Below are positions 60,301 to 63,300 of a stretch of 64,000 nucleotides of DNA, one piece after another (within the stretch, counting starts at the first letter, position 1; every line of letters begins with the position of its first letter). The position numbers and the translations under genes are program-made. The stretch spans positions 1,240,001-1,304,000 of the forward strand of contig NZ_RBKT01000001.1 in the NCBI RefSeq assembly GCF_003633685.1. The letters run 5' to 3'. This DNA comes from Micromonospora pisi (lineage in GTDB: Bacteria; Actinomycetota; Actinomycetes; Mycobacteriales; Micromonosporaceae). Under the pieces are notes generated by a model. The model saw only the letters and a program-made list of their open reading frames with translations. It was not told the origin of the DNA and did no database searches.

Positions 60301-63300
60301 GTGGTTCATCCGCGCGTCGTTCGCACCGAAGTTCAGCGTCAGCGGTACACCGGCGGCCTGGAGCGGCACCGCGACGTGCCACATCGAACTCTCGCCCGGA
60401 TCCCTGTTCTGCTCGCTGGTCATCCGGTCCCGGCTGTAACGGTCCATCCAGGCCCGCTGGTTCTTGCGTACCCGGTCCTCCGCCCCGGGGCGCGGAACCA
60501 ACTCGACCCAGACCGTCTGGACCTTCCCCTGCCGGAACCAACGGCCGGCCGGCACCCGCACGTCGAACGCTCGCCGGGCGTGCAGGAACGTCTCCGGTTC
60601 CTCGGCCAACGCCCGAATCAGCGGATGGTCGTCACCGACCGGGAGGTTGGCCGCGCCCATGAGGTCCCGAGTTCGGTCGACCAGCCCCTTGGACCAGCCT
60701 TCCGGGTCGCTGGCGGTGGCCGGCGTGTTCAACAGCTCCGGCACTTCCGCGACGACCCTCCGAACGTGGTTCGTCTCCGTCGGATCGGCCTCGCGGACAA
60801 CCGACCACACCGGGTCGGGGGCGACCGACTCCGGTGTCGTTGCCTCCTCGCCGTTCTGGCCGCCCTCCGCCTGGCCTGGGTTGAGCGGGGTCATCAGGAC
60901 GGCGCTGGACGACGCCTCCGCGCTACTGCTCGGCACCGCCGAGATCACCTTGGGCGGAGTGGCCGGGGTCAGGACGCTGGGGGTGGGTGGGATCGTCGGC
61001 GGCTCGGGGTAGACGATCGGACGTCCGGTGGACGGCTGGTCCTCCGGGATCGGTATGGCCGGCCGCCCTGGGCGGTTCTGCGGGGCCCCCGGTACGGCAC
61101 CCGCGAGGCTCGGGAGGAACATCGCCTCCAGGGTGCGGTCCAGCCCGAAGCCGCCACGCCCCGACCGGTTCGTCGATGGCGTGGGAGCGGTGGCGAGCAG
61201 TGCCTCAGACGTGGTCGGCTGCCCGGCAGGATCAAGCACCAGCACCCGGGCACCGGGCGTCGCCATCGCCCGACCCCATTCGTCGGACGCCGGTCCCGGT
61301 GCCCTGGCCGCCCGGACGAGCGATCCGGGCGCGGCCGGGTCGACGTACCGGGGAATGACCGTGCCGGTCCGGTCATCGGCCAACAGCCAGAACACCCGGG
61401 CCGGGTCGCCGGGCACCTCGATCAGGGCCATCGCGCCCGGCGTACGCCGCACCGCGCTGAAAACCATGCGGGCGTCGCCCATCGGCGTGAGCGTCCCACC
61501 GAGGGCGGATGCCAGCGCGGCCGGTTCGGGCTGGTGCAGGAAATTGTCCGGCAGCGGACCGTTCGCCACCCGCCCGTGCAGCACACCGAACACGGCGAGC
61601 GCCGCCGCGACGTGGTCGACGGTGGCGGCCACCGTCGACGGGTCGACCGTGGCCAGCCAGTCGGCGAGTCGGGGCAGCGACTTCTGCCGTGGCGTCGGGT
61701 CGGCGACGTACACCTCGGCGGCGGCCGAGCGCAGTACCTCCCACCCCCACGGGGAAAGCGACGACCTGGGCCCAGCATCGGTCGGCTTCTCCGGAGGTGC
61801 CCCCAACCGCCCCCGGGCGTCAGCCATCCACACCTGGACGTCCGGGCCGGCGAGTCCGTCGCGCCGCAACGTCGCAAGGTGCCCGTCCACCAGCACCTTC
61901 AGGTCCGCCTGAATACGCCGGGCCACCTGTTCGTCCCGCCGTCGGTGCCGCGCCGGGCGTCGGCGACCGGCTGCCCCGTCCCGACCCGCCGGCTTCACCT
62001 GGACGGGCTGCGGGTCGGCCCCGGTGCCGGCCTGATGCACCGCCTCCCACGCCACCGTGGCCGCGAACGCGTCGATCGTGTCCAGTTGCTCCGGCGACAG
62101 GTGGTCCAGTTCCGTCACCGCGGCGCTGAGCGGCGCGACGTCCTCGGTGTCCGCAGTGGACGTTTCCGTGTCGTCTGCCAGCCAGCCCAACGGTTCGAAC
62201 AGGTCGGCCACGGCGGGGGCGTACCCGTGCTCTCCGCCGCCCGTGCGCTCGACGTACTGGTCCAGGACCGTCGCCACGTGCTCGCGATCGGCCACCGCCT
62301 CGGTCACGGCCGCCAGATCGTCGTCGTTCAGGGTCTCCAGCGCGCTCATCGACGGCAGTTGTGCGCGTACGTCCCGGATGAACGCCGACCCGGGTGGCGC
62401 GACGATCAGATCGTCGCGGACACCGGTACGCGACGCGTGCTGGTAGACCAGTCGCATCTCGGCCGGGTTGCGCCGTACCTCGTCCGGGTCGGTGCTGGAC
62501 AGGGACATGCCGCTGGCTGCGGCCCCCCGTGCCGTCTCCCCGAGCTGTCGCTCGTCCCGGAACACCGGACCGAGGAACGGCACGCTCTCCTGGCCGGTGC
62601 CCATGAGCAGCGGGGATTCGGGCAGGTCCACCCCGTCCGGCGGCAGGTTCGGGTCGACCGACACGCCGCCGTACCGGTCCAGCACGGTGAGGCGGGCGAT
62701 CTGCGAGACCACCGGTGTGGCCCGTCGATGGGCGGGTGGCGGAAGCAGTTCGTCCAGCCGGCCGAGCCTGCCGCCCCGCTCCCCGCCGAGGGTACGGGCG
62801 ACGAAGTCACTGTTCGCGGCGACGCCGTCCGGGTTCATCCAGACGACCGCGTTCCAGCCGTGGGCCGAGGCGTGTCCCAGCCACGCCTCGATCCGGCTCT
62901 GTGCCTCCACCCCGATCTGTTCGCCCTCCGGGACGACCAGGTGCACCACCTTCGGTACCGCCTGCGGGGCGGTTCCGGGCGCGCCGAGCAGCACCCCGGA
63001 CCGCGTTCCGTCGGCCGACGGCGCGGCCGGCTGCGGGGTCATGGAGGCGGGGGCGGACATCGGAATGGCCGGGACGGCTGGTCCACCCTGGTTCAACGGA
63101 TCGACGTGCGTGACCGGGTCCACCGCAAGGTGCTGCTCCGCCGGGGTGAACAACTGAGTCGGTACGAGCGGTTCGTCCATCGGCTGCACCAGCCGCCCTG
63201 CGGCGTCGAAGAGCGGCGTCGGCGAGGCGAGGGGCGTCCCCGGCGACGTCGCCGGAGTCGACGTGGACGTGGACGACACGGTCGACGTGGACGACGCGAC

